Positions 1 through 14,610 are shown, counted from the first letter of the stretch. The stretch: DNA of 64,000 nucleotides from Lumnitzera littorea (GCA_024138015.1 JAMXBB010000006.1:70073033-70137032); one strand, 5' to 3'. The notes: generated by a model not told the origin, from the sequence alone. Program-made: numbers and translations.

Positions 1-1780
1 TAATTATTAACCTATTTTTAGTTAATTTTTGGCAAAATTGAGCTAAAATTAGCATTTTTAGAAATGTTCTATACCATATTAATATAGTACTTTTCACATC
101 CAAAACTTAACAAGTATAATCTTCTGATTTTAACATATTTTTGTGGATTTAATTAAGTACATACACTAATTAATGAGAAATTTCTTACTATTTATGTATA
201 TTTTGTTAAATATGACAAATAAGGTAATTCATATTATCGACATTATAACGAAGGGAGTCTTAGCTAATCTTAAATCTGATATGTCCTTTACAGGTCTTCA
301 CTTGGGTTGATTAAGAAGTGGGAATTATATAAGTAAATATTGTAATTTGGTTGAATAAGAAGAAATATTAGCCAGAGGGTATGTATAGTGGCTTTTCTAT
401 AAATTGGTTAGAGACTAAACTAAGGGATGAGACTAAGATTCTTAATTAGTTAAGATTGAGCATGTATATTAGATAGTGTTCATTTGGGAACTTTAGAATT
501 AGTTTGATTCTGAAGATAGTTTAGATGATAAATCAAAAGAAGTCTCAAATGGATATTTTCTAAAAGAATAATCTCAAGTCCTAAATCCTAAGTATTAGTA
601 AGTTGTTAATATGTTGGAATATATAGAAATACACGATCTATAGTTAACTTTGGTACCACTTATCATTATTAGGTGAAATAGCTAAAGAGGAGCTACAAGT
701 TAAAGAATAATATGGAAACAATCGATAGGTCTTGGTAAGTGGATGCGTGTGTAGAGAGTATAACTATATCTACTCATTAGGGAGTGAATACTATTCTTTA
801 TGGCTGTTGTGACTATTTGTGTGTCGATTGATCTTGCTGTGTAATAAGCTTTGAGATGTCTTACTTTGTATATCTAACGTTGGTTGAAATGTGCTCTGAT
901 GATGTGCTATTATATGAAACTATGCTAACTTGAATAAAAACTAGGTACTAACCCTACCTCCTAAGATGTTGACTTAAGCGAACCCAATGCCAAGATATTA
1001 TATATGGAAAAGGAAATGGAGTAAAGTAAAGGTTTAGCTTAAAAGGTAAATTGATAAGCTTGCTTGCATTACTTGGTAATCATTTGAGATGTAGTTGATG
1101 TACTCATAACATGGTACGGAAAGGACCTACGGGTTAGATTTTCAAAACTTATAATTCTATTGGATAAGTTTTAAATTGAAAAGTTGGGTTTTCGTGCATA
1201 TATTTCTACATTAACCAATGATGTTAACCACATTTTGTGGTTAATGTTAAGTTGAATTATTACTAGGTTCTTAGATATTTATCTAGATGCTTGGATTAAA
1301 GTTGGCCGATCGAATGAGTATTTGGCAAGGCTAGAATATCGATACTGACGTATGTCACATGCATTAGCATTGCATACATTGTTGCATTTCCCTTCAAATG
1401 GCTAGGTGATATAACTTAACAGGATATTCGTTATGCCTATGCAATGTATTCGGTTGTCTTGCTGCTTGTTTATCCACTTTCATTAAGCTTATAACAAGTT
1501 GAAGGTATAAAGTGTTTTACTCTCATGTTAAGATGTAAGAACTAAGCACCAGTGAGGGATAGGCTTACTGATTGTAGTACAATAGGGACAGATGTTTTAT
1601 TTTGATAAATTAAGTTTACAACTTTTGATCTTTTAGGTTTGTAAATTTGTTTATACTTGTAACTCTATAATCTAAAGTTGAACTCTTTTAGAGTGCTGAA
1701 TATATAAAGTAAGGTTTATTAGTAGAATTATGTATAGTTAGAGCAAGTGTACCTGTGTAGTGTTATATCTTATGCTATGT
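1..1780. repeat. decayed LTR-like retroelement block (copy 1)
   Basis: No open coding sequence is visible. The stretch from about 850 to 1520 aligns by eye, on the same strand, with about 7230-8020. Shared landmarks are a 'gaacccaatgccaagat' / 'gaacccgatattgagat' block, a 'gagtaaagtaaaggtt' / 'atgaagtaaaggtt' block, a 'taggttcttagatat' block, and a 'tatcgatactgacgtatgtcac' / 'tatcggtactgatatatgtcac' block. Similarity is patchy and much decayed. Two same-orientation copies about 6.4 kb apart fit two LTRs of one old retrotransposon, or two independent LTR remnants. The left boundary is outside the window, and no protein domain is preserved between the copies. Confidence 0.5.
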
Positions 1781-3207
1781 AAAGGTATGACATTTCTTCA
1801 CCTTATAATTTTAGTTTTGCTTCCGCTTTGTGTCTCCTCACTTCTAGTATATGATTTCTTTTAGATTTTGAGCAATACATACTCTAAGCTTTCCATTTTT
1901 TTTTATTTTGTTACAATTAGGATTTTAGATTTCATGAAATTTATCTTATTCTATAAACCCAATTTGATTAGAAACATTAAGCATGTATATTTTATTATCG
2001 TCAAAATACCTTGTATGAAAGTTCTAACAATTTTTCTCTTTTTTATGATGACAAAACACTTACTTGAAAATAATTTGAATTATTGTGAACATAGCTGATG
2101 ATTCTTACTTTTGATATATTATTGCTTCTACATAAACAAATTCATTTTTTTGAGTTATGTTTTAAGTTTTGTTTGTCATTTCTCAATTCTCAAATTTTAA
2201 TATTCCCCCCTTAATATATAAATTATGAGCTTGTTCAACTTTTTTTTTTTTACCTTCTTTGTATTGTCTTTATATTATTCTTTCTCTTATTTATATACTT
2301 GCTCTTCCTTGATGTATTATTCTCCCCCTTCTGTTATTATGAAAACACACAAATGGTGTTTTGAAAAAAAAATATGAACATATACAAATAAGCACATATA
2401 TAGATATATAAGATACTTCTTATCTCAAAGAGTATTTTTCTTATATAAAATATTAATAATGCAAGAACTCATCAATGTCCTACATAAATAGATTAATTAT
2501 GTAATTTCACAAAGTATCGATCATCGTATCCAATCATATTCAATTATTGTTTCATGCATATGAATCATCATTTAAAGAACACAATTATAAAAAAATGTCA
2601 TGAAATGATATATCAGTTTGCAATAACTTAATCCAAGCAAACATAAAATGTAGACCATCATATATCATGTATACTAAATAAATAAAGTGAGTTTTTTAAG
2701 AAATAAGGGAATCTTGATTTGGAAGAACTTGATGTAGGAATTTGTTTGGGACCATTGAGAAGTTTGTTGAAATTCAAGAGTTCTTCACCAATTGTTTTAA
2801 AGGAGTCATCCGTTTTCTTTGTATCATCTCAGCTCAATTGTTCTCTTTATTTATTTTGTTTATTTGATTATAGTCATTTTAGTAACAAAATTATAAGTTA
2901 CACAATTAACTTACTTACTTCATGCTCTTGATGTACGCATTGCATATATATATATATATATATATATTTACAAGTTTTTCATTTGTCAAATTGTTGTTGT
3001 TACTATTATTATCATTGTTGTTGTTATTTCTTCAATTACCTTACCATAAGTGCCAAAGAAAGAAAAAGAAAAGCAAGTTTCATTTTACCTTCTTTATTGA
3101 TATAAATTACCTTATCAATGCTAGATCCCTACCTATTTCTAGGCTAATGGACCCTTAACAAAGTTCAAACCTAACCCTTAAAAGAAAACAGACTTCAAAG
3201 TTTCTTA
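1781..3207. other. AT-rich intergenic DNA, no gene seen
   Basis: The sequence is rich in T and A runs, and short reading frames here have low-complexity, hydrophobic translations typical of chance. A (TA)n microsatellite lies at about 2944-2968. No domain, RNA gene or repeat boundary could be recognised. Confidence 0.5.
2944..2968. repeat. (TA)n microsatellite
   Basis: An uninterrupted alternation of T and A of about 24 bases, read directly from the sequence. Confidence 0.9.
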
Positions 3208-3367
3208 CTTCCTAAGAGTGAGTGGAGCACTATTTAAGCTCCTTATTCCCCTAAATGAGCAAAGCACTGTTCGAGCTCCTTGCTTCCTAAAAGAGAGTAG
3301 AGCACTACTTGAGCTCCTCATTCCCCAAGAATGAGCAGAGTATTATTGGTGCTCCTTACTTCCTAAG
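3208..3367. repeat. 38-bp minisatellite, about four copies
   Basis: Four successive 37-38-bp units begin with 'cttcctaa' or 'ttccccaa', contain 'gagcact' or a near variant, and end in 'gctccttr'. A partial fifth unit follows. Unit ends fall near 3245, 3282, 3320 and 3358. Units differ at several sites, so the array is old. The 'gagcac...gagctcc' core resembles the 'gtgctcctttgagct' core of the large arrays inside the retroelement at 43-45 kb; common origin is only a suggestion. Confidence 0.8.
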
Positions 3368-4974
3368 AGCTAGCATAGGTCATGTACAAGTCCACATTTT
3401 CTAAATAACTTGTTAGTAAAATGATTCCTTGAAGGGTAAGCTATTGCGTAATATGTATTCGCCGTAAATGTATATGAATGCTATGCCATTGTTATTTGGG
3501 TATGTTATTATTATCTTTTACCTTTAGTTTTTAGGTAATGATAATAATTATTTTTAGTAATTTTTGGTAATGCTCATACCTTTAGATATTGACCGATACA
3601 AGCACTTATATATTACCTATTTGATTACTTAGTTATAATTGTTATTATTATTTAGTTGTTCCCTTTATATTCTCATTGTGACTAACTAATAGTTTTTTTG
3701 CATATATAAATATGCATAGATGTGTTGATATAAATATTATTCACATAGTTATTAATTTATTCATACATGTTCACATATGTAATTACTACTCTTATTTTAG
3801 TATCTATTGATAAACATTGTTGCCATTTTATATATTTAACCATTCACTTATGCGTTAAAAAGAAAAAAGCCATTCACTTGATTCTATGTGTATATATACT
3901 GGTCATTTAGTAATTTTATTAGTTATTAATTTTATAATACTATCAATGTCACTAACATTAGTTATCATCATCATCATCATTGTTATTAGGAATATTTTTC
4001 TTTACTTTTTTAAATACCATACACAATTGACCCTACACCAATCGATTGGTCGACTGTTAAAAGGGCCAGTTCCTAACAACCGACCCTTCCTAAAACTTGA
4101 GCAGGTGTAACATTATTTTAAAACCATTTTTGTCTTTGCCAAGATCAAATACCCAACTTTTCTAAAGCATTTAGGATATATTTTTCCATATCAAATCACT
4201 TTTAATAATACATATATATTTCTTTTAAATTTCGAAACTTTTCTATAATCAAGTTCATACCTTCATAAATTAAATCATCTTCCCACTATTCCTTAACAAA
4301 AGAGTTGTAAAACATAAACATCACTTCTTCAACTCCTATTGATTATAAAATTCCATTCTCTTAAAATCCAATAACAAAATTTAATTATTCACAAAAAAAC
4401 AACAACAACATTTAATTCAAATAACACTTTTTTTCCAAAAAATTAATCCTCAATTCTCCTTTAATAATTAAATAAGGAACAAAATGAAATTACTTTTAAG
4501 ATGAATATCAACAAAAACCAAAAAGTACGATGTGCTTCACAAATTAAATTTAAAATTGTCAAACTCTCATAAAATTCAAACTCAAACATCAATTAAAGAA
4601 AATTTTACAATTATTACGCTTGATTACCTCTTGATCCACTTAAAAGATCTTTGCCCTAATTTATCTTTATCTTCACTACTTACCTAAATTACTCTTTAAG
4701 AAAAAACATAAAAGTTAGGGTTTGGTTAACAAAAGGATGGAAAAGAAAAAAGGTTAAACTTATCTCTAGGTTTGACTTTTGTTTGAAATCTTATTCGATT
4801 ATAAATGTTGATATTATGAGGTAAGGGCTAAGGTTAAATTGCCTATAAGCAGTTATTCTCCAATTAACTACATTGGGCTTTTCCTAAATGATGGCCTAGG
4901 AGGCTGTTGTCAGCTTAAACTACTTTACAAAAGAGCAACAAAGTGTAATTTAATTATATAATAAATTGGATTTA
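3368..4974. other. AT-rich intergenic DNA, no gene seen
   Basis: Only low-complexity tracts are visible, such as a short ATC run near 3965 and a purine-poor stretch at 4200-4700. No coding sequence or element end could be supported. Confidence 0.45.
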
Positions 4975-7900
4975 TGTGAGACCCGATCTTTAACTTACTA
5001 CCCGATACTTAGAGCAGCAAACCATTTGACATAGGAAGTATAAGAAAGGCAAGTAATAAAGAAAAGCCATCAAGAGAAGTTTACGAAATAGGTTAAGTCA
5101 AATGACCATACCCAAACTATTTGGTATTGATGCAAATTAAGGCATTTTGAATAATTTAGGGTCTTTGAATAATTTTGTTCGAATTGAGCCAAGTTTTAAT
5201 ATAAGTTCATAAAAGTTAGATAGATAGCCTTACTAATATCAATTTCCCAAAATAAAGTAATTATAATATTTAATCTTAATAAAATGTATTTTTACTGAAT
5301 ATGATTAGTAATTATCGGAAACTCAAAATTAGAGTTTTGAGTTATTATAAAACTTTAGAAATAAATTATATACGTAATAAAATTTCTATGGGAAATAAAA
5401 TAACATATGGAATATATACATAGGTGTCGTGTGTAATTTATATATATATACTTGTAATTAATTAAATCCCTAAAAATAGCACTTTAGGTCGAAATAAGCT
5501 AATTAAATTCATAAAAATTAATAAAAAAAATTACAAAGGACATTAAGGTAGTTGGAAATCATTCTAATAGGTGTGAGGCTTCAAATGGATAGGTGTTGGA
5601 GATAAGGAAGAGAATTTTATGCAATATACAAGCTTAGAATTTTGGAAGAGAGAGAAAAGAAAATTCATTCTTCAACAATTAAGCTTTGAAAAATAAAAAA
5701 ATTCTCTTTGGTAAATCATACATGAAAATCAAGATCTAAGAAAACTTAGAGTGGGTTAAAAGGATCAAAGAAGGAAATTTTGGAAAAATAGCAAAATTGA
5801 TATGCAAGTCGAGTGGTTTAGTTATTTGTTGAAGTAAGAAGTTGCTGGCATGAATCGACCCCCACCAACATAAGGAGTAGCCCATGCCCAAACCAACTGA
5901 CAATGGTGGAGGAGCAACTGGTGACCGGAGCTCCATTTTCTAGTAAGGTCCATTTCTAGTCCAATTTTGTAAAATTTTGTAAAAATATAACAAGTATTGA
6001 AAAATTTATGAAAAAAAAATATTCCTGCATATTTTCGTATATAGAATCTAGAAAAAATGTCATTTTGTACAAATTTAGTAGTGGCAATATATATCCTTAA
6101 GAAATTGGAGAAATTAGATAATTTTTATATTGAAATAAATAGAGCTAATGATATAATTTTAGCTTTGAAATTTTTCTATAAACAACTCTATATTAATATT
6201 GAATTGCAATGAAGAGATTTCTAGCAAAACTATTTTCTAAATTTTTATATGATTTTTTATCCCAAAATTAGGTATTAAATTGTGTTTTAGTATAAAAATA
6301 ATCTATTTTCTAAATAACCTCACTTGAATTCTAAGTTGAACTAGTTAATGAAGTGTTGGTACTGTTTTGGGATGGTTGGGTTAAGTAATAAAATGAGGAG
6401 TTATAGAAAATTGTAGCTTGGTCTTTAAATGTAAGTAAATCAACTAAGTTTAAGACATTAGTTGAAGGTAAAGGGTAACTCAGATGTTTTAGGAATAAAT
6501 TTTGCACTCTAATGATATTTAAAGAATAAGTCAAAGGCAAAATTTACGAGTTAAATGAAAAATAAGGGATTCAAAGGCTTGGTCAAATGTTGTTTCTCTT
6601 AAAGACCTTAGAGATAATAGAGTCAAATGATAATTTAGTAAGGAGCTTAAATTGGAGAAACTCAGAAGCTATGGTAAAAGATAATACTAATATTATGAAT
6701 GACTCTTATGAAGCTCAAATAGTAACTTAAAGGATTTTTTACTAAAGGAAATGTTTATAGAATCACTCAAAACATAGCTCAAAGGGTATGTATTGAAGAA
6801 TCTTGATGATGTACCCACTTTAGAAACTGACTCAAAGGATGAATCTATGATGAATTTCAACACTCATATGTTTAGAGAATAGCTTAGAAGCTTCTCCAGT
6901 TGAATCCTATAATAGTATCTTGACTTGAGGAATAGCTTAGAAGGTAATAGAGGTAAAATAAACTTATATCACCATTCTAAACTTCCCATACTTAAGGCAT
7001 AGAGTAAGAACCTAATGACTAACCAACTTAATTCTAATATGGACGAGTAAATTAGTAATATTTCATAATTTATATGCAAAAATAAAGTACTACATTGAGA
7101 TAAATCTGGAAGGATTACCAACGAGAACAAGTTAGCAAGCTTAGTTAGTGAGCAATTAAGTTCCAATGGATATTTGTGTATGCTTGAGTGGATTTATGTC
7201 TACTCCTAATTTTATGTACTCTATGATGTTTTGGCTTGGCTAAACTTGATTTCAAGTTAATGTGCTATTCTATAAACCATATGGAGCTACATGTTATAAT
7301 TGTTGCTAATTGAAAAGTGACATGATATTAAACTTAATTGTTATGTTGGTGCTTATAAATGCATATGTGACATTTTCTAGTCTTGGAAAAAAATCTAGGG
7401 ATTAACTCTATCTCATAAGTTATTCACCTAAGTGAACCCGATATTGAGATCCTAAAGCTAACAAAACTATGAAGTAAAGGTTAGGTAACAAATGATAAAT
7501 AAGTCGGCTTGGATTTGTTGGGTTTTGCTTGGCATGCGATCTAATGCATTCATAGCACGGCATAATACAAAAAAATACCTATGAGTTAAGTTTTCTAAAA
7601 ATCAAAATATTATTAGATCGGTTTCCATATGCAAAGCTAGGTTTATCAAGTGAAATACTTAACCTGCAAAAGCTAGGTTTTTTAGCATATAGAGACTGCA
7701 TTATATCTACTAGGCTAGCTATATGTTAGATTGTCCAACCACTCTATGTGGTTATTGCTAGGTTGAAATGTATGCTAGGTTCTTGGATATATTATCCAAA
7801 TGCTTAGTTTGAGTCGACCGAACCAAATGAGTTGGTAGATTGGGTTAGGATATCGGTACTGATATATGTCACGTACATGAGTATAGTACACTCTTGTCGC

Positions 7901-8196
7901 ATTTGCATTGCTTGGCTAGAAAACTATAAGATAACGTAATTAAACTAACTACTTGAATGATGTACCTATTCTGTTATGCTTATTGTATGTTTGTTCACTC
8001 TCACTCAGCTCGCAGTAACTAAGGGATAAGTTTCTCTTATTATCAGGTTACAGATGAATAGATAGATGAAAGTATCAGAGTGATAAGGAGATTTCAAAAA
8101 CTCTAGCTGAAGATAAGCTCTTGAGAGAAGTTGTTAATTACAGGATATGGCTTAAGTACATGAAGATAACTTTTTAGAAAATACTGGGGCATTACA
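4975..8196. repeat. probable decayed LTR (copy 2), TGTGAGACCC...GGGGCATTACA
   Basis: The block begins 'tgtgagacccgatctt' at 4975 and ends 'ggggcattaca' at 8196. A TGTGAGACCC-type start and a CATTACA-type end are common in plant Ty3/Gypsy LTRs (family knowledge). Its distal part (7230-8020) aligns with 850-1520 in the same orientation. Flanking 5-bp sequences do not match, so I do not see a target duplication, and no tRNA primer site follows 8196. The extent is therefore a proposal based on end motifs. There are no genes inside; reading frames on both strands are short and compositionally random. Confidence 0.4.
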
Positions 8197-11100
8197 CTTT
8201 CACCAAAGGTTTAGTATAGTTATAGTAGTCTAAAAATATATATTTGTAAAAAGAGTTACTATGTTGTATAAAAGTGTATAACTGTAATGCTTTGAGCATG
8301 GTCCACTAATGTGGAAGCTTTTACTATTACTAGTCATATTGAATGAAAAATTATTTGAAAGTAATTGTTTACAAAACAAAAGAGTAGGTTAAATACATAT
8401 TTTGTCTTATCCTCAACTTGAGGATTACAGTAACAAACCATTTTTAGATATCAAGAATTTGAGAAAAAATTTTAACTAAACACCTAGAAGGCGGGACATT
8501 ACAATTTATATTGTGAGAATTTGCTTATTTGCCATTAACTACAATTTATTTTGTTAGAGAATTTTATTTATAAACTCTAGTGCTTAAATCATTAAAATAT
8601 ATATTGTCTAAAATAAACTTACTTTTGCTTAAAATATACATTGATTTAAATAATTTACATATGATTTTTGAATTTAACAATTTTTATAACACTTGTTAGG
8701 CATTAATGGTATGAAAATATTAGATGAAAAAGAAGAAGATAATAAATTATTTCCATTTGTCCAATTTAGCACCATTTCTTTTTAATTTATATTAGTTTTT
8801 TCATAATATATATATTATTCTAGTGGTGAATTTAAATATTGGTATTACTACACAATTTAACTAGCTCAATTTAATGTAATGATGTTGTACAATGAATATA
8901 TGATTTACTTTATTATATTTAATTAAACTTCACTTTGGTTCAGACTTTCATCGTATTATAAGTTGCTATATTTGATGGTTTCAGTAATTTGATTTTACAA
9001 ACTTTGATTTTGTGAAATCAATTATAATAATATTTACTTTTAAATTTTTCAAATTGAGGACTGGTTCAATTCGTAGATGGTGAAACACATTTATTAACAA
9101 AGTCAAGTTATAAGTGTAGATTTTTACTTTTCTAATACAAATTTCAAACATAAAGGCATTTAGACCTATACAAAAATATAACTTATCAACACAAATTATT
9201 GAACTTATTTTTTATCTTATTTTTTTATTTATGTCCACACCTTATTACTTATCTTCTATCTATTATATTGAACCAATACTCCTCTTTTGGTTGCATAACC
9301 TCCAAAAATAAATTTTTGTTCATGACATTCCTTATAAAATATTTCTCCCATCTTCTTTTCCCTTTCATAGTTAGTTAAGGATTTTCAAGTAATTTCCCAC
9401 TCTTACTTGCAATTGTCTAAAAATAAGGCCTTCTCTTTATAAACAAACTAAAATAATACACCACTTGAATATACTTTATGCAATCCAATTATAATAATAC
9501 ACATTAATATAGTAATAATAATATAAAATGACTATTCTATAGTAAAAGGATAGATCTGATTTTTACGAGAAATCATTGTATGAATTAGGTAATTGAGGGA
9601 ATGCAAGGAAAAATCTTATTAAAAACTTATCCAAAGATGAGATTGAGAATGAAGGGAAGAAAATTCTTAATTTCTACTTGATTTAGGCTTTAGGGTTTCA
9701 CTAGGTACATAAATTGGGAGAATGTCTTCAGCTTTCAAAATTTATAAATTTGACCTATTAGCGTTAGATTTAGCTTATGGATCCCTTTGAGCATTTCGTT
9801 TTCTCTTTGATTCTAAATATTTGTGTTTGATATTCTAACATGGTTATTATCATTTATAGTGCCCTTTTTTTTTCAAATAATGTTATATATTTTAATCTCT
9901 AGGGTATTCGTATTCATTTTTTGTGTTTTTTTATTTTAATTTAGATGATACTTCTAAGTATGCTATTTTATATAAAATGTTGACAAGAGGTAAGTGGAAA
10001 TATTATTATTAAGTTATATGTATAAGATTTATATATATATATTGGATAATTGTTAGAATTTAGGTTTCACAAACATATTTTATATGTTTCCTTTATAAAT
10101 TATACCACAATTCTTGATTTTTATTGACAAATTAGGTTTCATTTACAGTATGAAAATAAAAAGTAGATTCTATCTTATTTCTTTTTGATTTATTGAAGAT
10201 TAAACATCAACTTTGTGCTTTATTTATAAAACATTTCAATTTCTAAATTCATAAATTCTTCATATTCAAATTTTTTTAAAATATTTGATTTACTCAACAA
10301 TGCTAACGGAATGTATGTAACTAATAGTATTTCCTTTTATTCTAGATTTACCTTTTTCTTCTTCTTTTTTTTTTTCTTTTAGCTAGACTACACTTACCTT
10401 TTTGATCTCTTACTTAGTTGAATTTTGTATTCCATAAAAAGTAAGGTAATATATGTAGATTTGCCTTAAATATGATATTGTTCTATCATTTTCTAATGAG
10501 TTAGCGCTTAAACAAAATGACTTAACATGTCCTTAGTGATTTGTTTATATTTTAGTAACATTAGCCTTTATGTAGCATTCATACGAGTAATATGTACTAA
10601 ATAATTTTTACTTTTGTTGTTTCTTATAGATAGTACATGAAGTATAAATAATGATTAGAAATTTATACCTAAGATGAAAAATTAATATAACTCTACTAAA
10701 AAAAGATTGGTGTGTTCAACTTTATATGGATTCTCTCATATGTAATATTTGAAAATCTTTCCTTCATAATCCTTATATTATGATTATAATATAATTTGTT
10801 GAAAATATTTATGTGCTCTTAATGATAGGGGTGGAAAATTAATTTTATGGATATTGAAAAATTAATTTGCTGATAGAATATAGCTTTGTAATTCCATCGC
10901 TAATGGTTATTACAAATTTAGTAGGCAAGGAAAGATGAGGAGAGCTAAATGGTATTTAAAGGATTTTGTAAAAGAATATCTAATAATGCATTTTCATTTT
11001 CTTGCATTTGTCAACCAAATAAAGAAGAATGAGAAATTTGTTATGATTAAGAATTAAATATTTATATTGTTATGAGTTAGTTATTTGTAGATATCTATTT

Positions 11101-13264
11101 AACCATTCAATAGCCTAAATTTTCATTTTTGTAGTTTTTGCAACATTATAAATAGTCACTATTGTAATGAAAAATATTATTAAGAATAAGAATAGACTAT
11201 TATTGATAAGGAAGTTAAGTCTTAGGATGGAATTCAATATTACTAAAATTTTATCTTTGTCAACTGAGTAATGATATAGTAGTTTTAATTTTATCCTTGA
11301 TTAAAATCATGGCTTTCAAACTTGGATTAGTTCAACTGGTTTAGCTTAGTTCAACTGAAACCAGCCTTAAGGGGTTGATCCTTAGCTTGAGTCCGTTCTA
11401 CAATTAAATCAAGTGAACTTGCTTAAACCTAATGGTTCGACTAAGACCCAATCAACTTGGGTAATTAGAGAGACTTGAAATATATGCCCATATTTAATAT
11501 GCAAGAGACAATGAGACATAAAAAATGATTCAAACATAAGGCCATCTACATTAAGTCTCAACCATAACTCTATTGAGATATTTCTTGTACTAACTTTTTT
11601 ATGAAAGAAAAGTATCACTCAAATAACCAATTTACGACTACGTTTATATGAAAGCAATTTTAAATTATGTCAGCACTTTATTGGAGATTATTTGAAGACA
11701 TGTTCTAATATCTATCATCTAATATGATTGCTCCTCTTATGATATTTGTTAATGGATTTGGATAAACTACATTAGCTATTTAAGCTGATAAGGAATTTTC
11801 TTCTTGTATGAATTATGGGTGTTTATGTATCTTAAATGCACTATTCTTAAATGTTCAACCTTCTAGGAAAGAAAGAATGCCTAGTTATGTAAAAAGTGTT
11901 GAAGTATGCTTTTATGTACTATGTTACTTCTAGAAAATATATTTTTTATGAAACATTTTATATAAACGACAAGATCTTTTAGAAACAAATATGAGACTAA
12001 AGTTGTGTAAAAATATTGAAAGTAAGATTGCAACCTATAGCTGAAATCAATTTTACAGTCTACACTAAGAAAGTAATTTAAGGTGGAAATAGTATCCTTG
12101 AATATATGGTGGAAATTAGACCTAGCAAAATATTCATGCAAGGATTGCATTATTTTTTCTAGTGCAGTTTATGCGACATTTTAGCAACTTTATGCACAAA
12201 ACTCAATAAATTATTTAGAATCCATCCTTTAAAATAACATCCAAAACTTATGAAACTAGCTTATGGAATAAAGTTATCAATTATACCAATAGTAGATTGA
12301 ATGATTCCATACTCAACAACAATTGTGATTCACAACATCTAAATAACAAAGCGTGAAAGAAAACTTATAGAGAGGAAAAGAAATAAAGTAGTAAGCATCT
12401 ATGGGAAGTAGCTTGGGCGCTTTGAAAGCTCTAAGAGCATAAACAATATTATGTGCAACTAAATTATTCTCATTTTTCATTACAAAAAAAAAAAAAATAC
12501 CTACATTTCTAAAATCTAAGTATAATGAGTCCACTCCTTCTCAACTTACAACCAATTAAAAACAAAAAATTAAATTAAATACATGTGAGAGTGTATCATA
12601 AAGATTTGAATTTTTAATCACATGAATGCGATGAATGAAATAGTATGAGTCTTGTAATGTTACCTCTCGAGAGAATGAGCTATCATGGTGTATATGAAGA
12701 TGGCAGTATCCTTGACCCTCTTGTATGTTCTAGTCAATCTATTAGTTCGAGTTTGACAACATTGATTAAAACTTATAATCCTAGTGGAAAAATCTTTTGA
12801 TTTGAGAGATTCTTGGATCTTGATTTGATCCTAACCATATCTTTTGATTGAAATAAAATGTTTATTGTGCAATAACAAGACTCTTTCCTTTCTTTCTTTC
12901 TTTTTTTTTTTTTTTGTTACCTTAACTCTTTGAGTTGATCCAAAAAAGAAAGAAAGTTATGATCAGAATTTGTATTGAGTATAAGTAAGAAGGCATGAGA
13001 TTTTGTTTGATAGAACTAAGGAAGATAAACAATATTCAACAAAAAAGTGTAGCTATATATTTTTATGTATTTCTATTCATTTTTCACACCATTCAAATTG
13101 TATTTTTTTAGTAGTTATCTTTCATATGTGTAATTTAATTTAATAATGTTTTTCATGTTTCAAATTATTACACCTCAATATATTTACCTATTGTACATAT
13201 AATATGAATGCACATTTACTAGTTACATTATATATGATAGGTATTTACTTTTTATGAGATAGAG
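8197..13264. other. AT-rich intergenic DNA, nothing recognised
   Basis: About 5 kb with long A/T tracts and only short chance frames. A GC-richer fragment at 11280-11470, with repeated 'agttcaactg' words, looks like a retroelement relic but has no matching partner in the window. There is a T-rich run with a TTTC microsatellite near 12885-12915. No gene, RNA or element termini can be supported. Confidence 0.45.
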
Positions 13265-14138
13265 GTAATAGAAATGCTTGTACTTTCAATTTTTAGTAAT
13301 TTAGTGTCTAAGTTTTCAAATTTTGCAATTTAGTATTTTTTTCTTCAATTTGATTTCAATTTAGTATCTCCATTAATGACAAAATTAATTGTTATTACAA
13401 TTTTTTACATTTTAGTGTCTATTTTAGTTATGATTGAATTTTAGTATTTATACTTTAGCTTTCATACATTTTAGTGTTTGTTAACTCATAAATTGTTTAA
13501 AAATTATTTTTTAATCTTTATTCTAAATATATTATTTTAAAGAGTAAAAAAATTGTTTTTATCCAATAATTTCAACTATGCATAACTTTTACATGTAATA
13601 TCTAGTTTTAGCAAATCTTATATTGATAGAATTTTGAGGTATATAAGATTTATTATGTGTTTTAGATTCATGAATCAAGTAAAATTTTATAATGTTAATA
13701 GTTATAACTTATAAATCAAGTGTTGTTTGGTTTTATAGCATGGATTTATAGACTTGCCAAACAATATATCTCTATATTATAATATTTTGTTACGTAATAA
13801 TGATTTTATAACTCTCAATCTCATAACTTATAGATGGGACATTATATGACTGCAACTATATGGTAATTGGAAAGTTTATGTTATCAACTATCTACAAAAT
13901 ATTATTTTAACTCCAAATTATATTACTAAAAATCATCCTTTTCTTAGGTATATTTATCTAAATCTTTTATATTTTTAATATTTTGAAATAATAAACCATT
14001 AGGGTAAAAAGAGGAAATAGTTAAAGGAAAATTTTATAATCCCTTTAAGCTTTTCTTGTATTAATTTTTTTCTTTTATAATTCTTATGTTTTCTTGTATC
14101 TCTCTTATATTTTTTTTGTAATAATCCATATATAGGTC

Positions 14139-14143
14139 GTAAG
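14139..14143. repeat. target-site duplication GTAAG, left copy
   Basis: Five bases identical to 14611-14615 and directly abutting the solo LTR. Five-base duplications are the usual signature of LTR-retrotransposon integration. Confidence 0.88.
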
Positions 14144-14610
14144 TGTTGTTAGTGAATCTTGGGGCAAGAAAAAATCCTGCAAAAGAAAATGAAATACTTG
14201 GTATCGGGGCCAGTTTGGTACGGCCACTCCGGTGGCTAAGTTAGTAAGGCAACTCAGTATAATAAGTATGTGAATAAGAAATGTTAAATAGCTCTCATAA
14301 AGCTTTTTTTCCGATATTTATAGATGATTATAGTGTTTAAGGCAGTTGTCAAGATAATTGTTAAGACACATGGAAGCTTTTTGACTTCACATCTCTACTC
14401 ATATATAGGGATAATAGGTAGTTATGCAATATAATTATGCTTATGATAACTATTTGCGCTATAGACTTGAATTTAAACTAGGAACGCTTCTTATACTTGG
14501 CATAAATGCCATGTGTCATCTATCCAGTGCGAATGTCGAGAGAGTCGCTTACCCGACATCTCGACTGATGAAAGGACGAGTATCAAATGAACGAAAACTG
14601 ATTATCTACA
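14144..14610 (-). mobile_element. solo LTR of the window's Gypsy family
   Basis: A 467-bp block starts TGTTGTTAG, ends ATCTACA and is flanked by a perfect 5-bp direct repeat GTAAG (14139-14143 and 14611-14615). It aligns along its whole length with the LTR at 54679-55144; shared landmarks are 'cttggtatcgggg', 'tttatagatg', 'cggcataa', 'gaatgtcgagag' and 'gatgaaaggacgagtat'. Strand is given as minus because the full element of this family is read on that strand. No internal domain is present, so this is a solo LTR left by recombination between two LTRs, nested in the inverted-repeat element. Confidence 0.92.
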
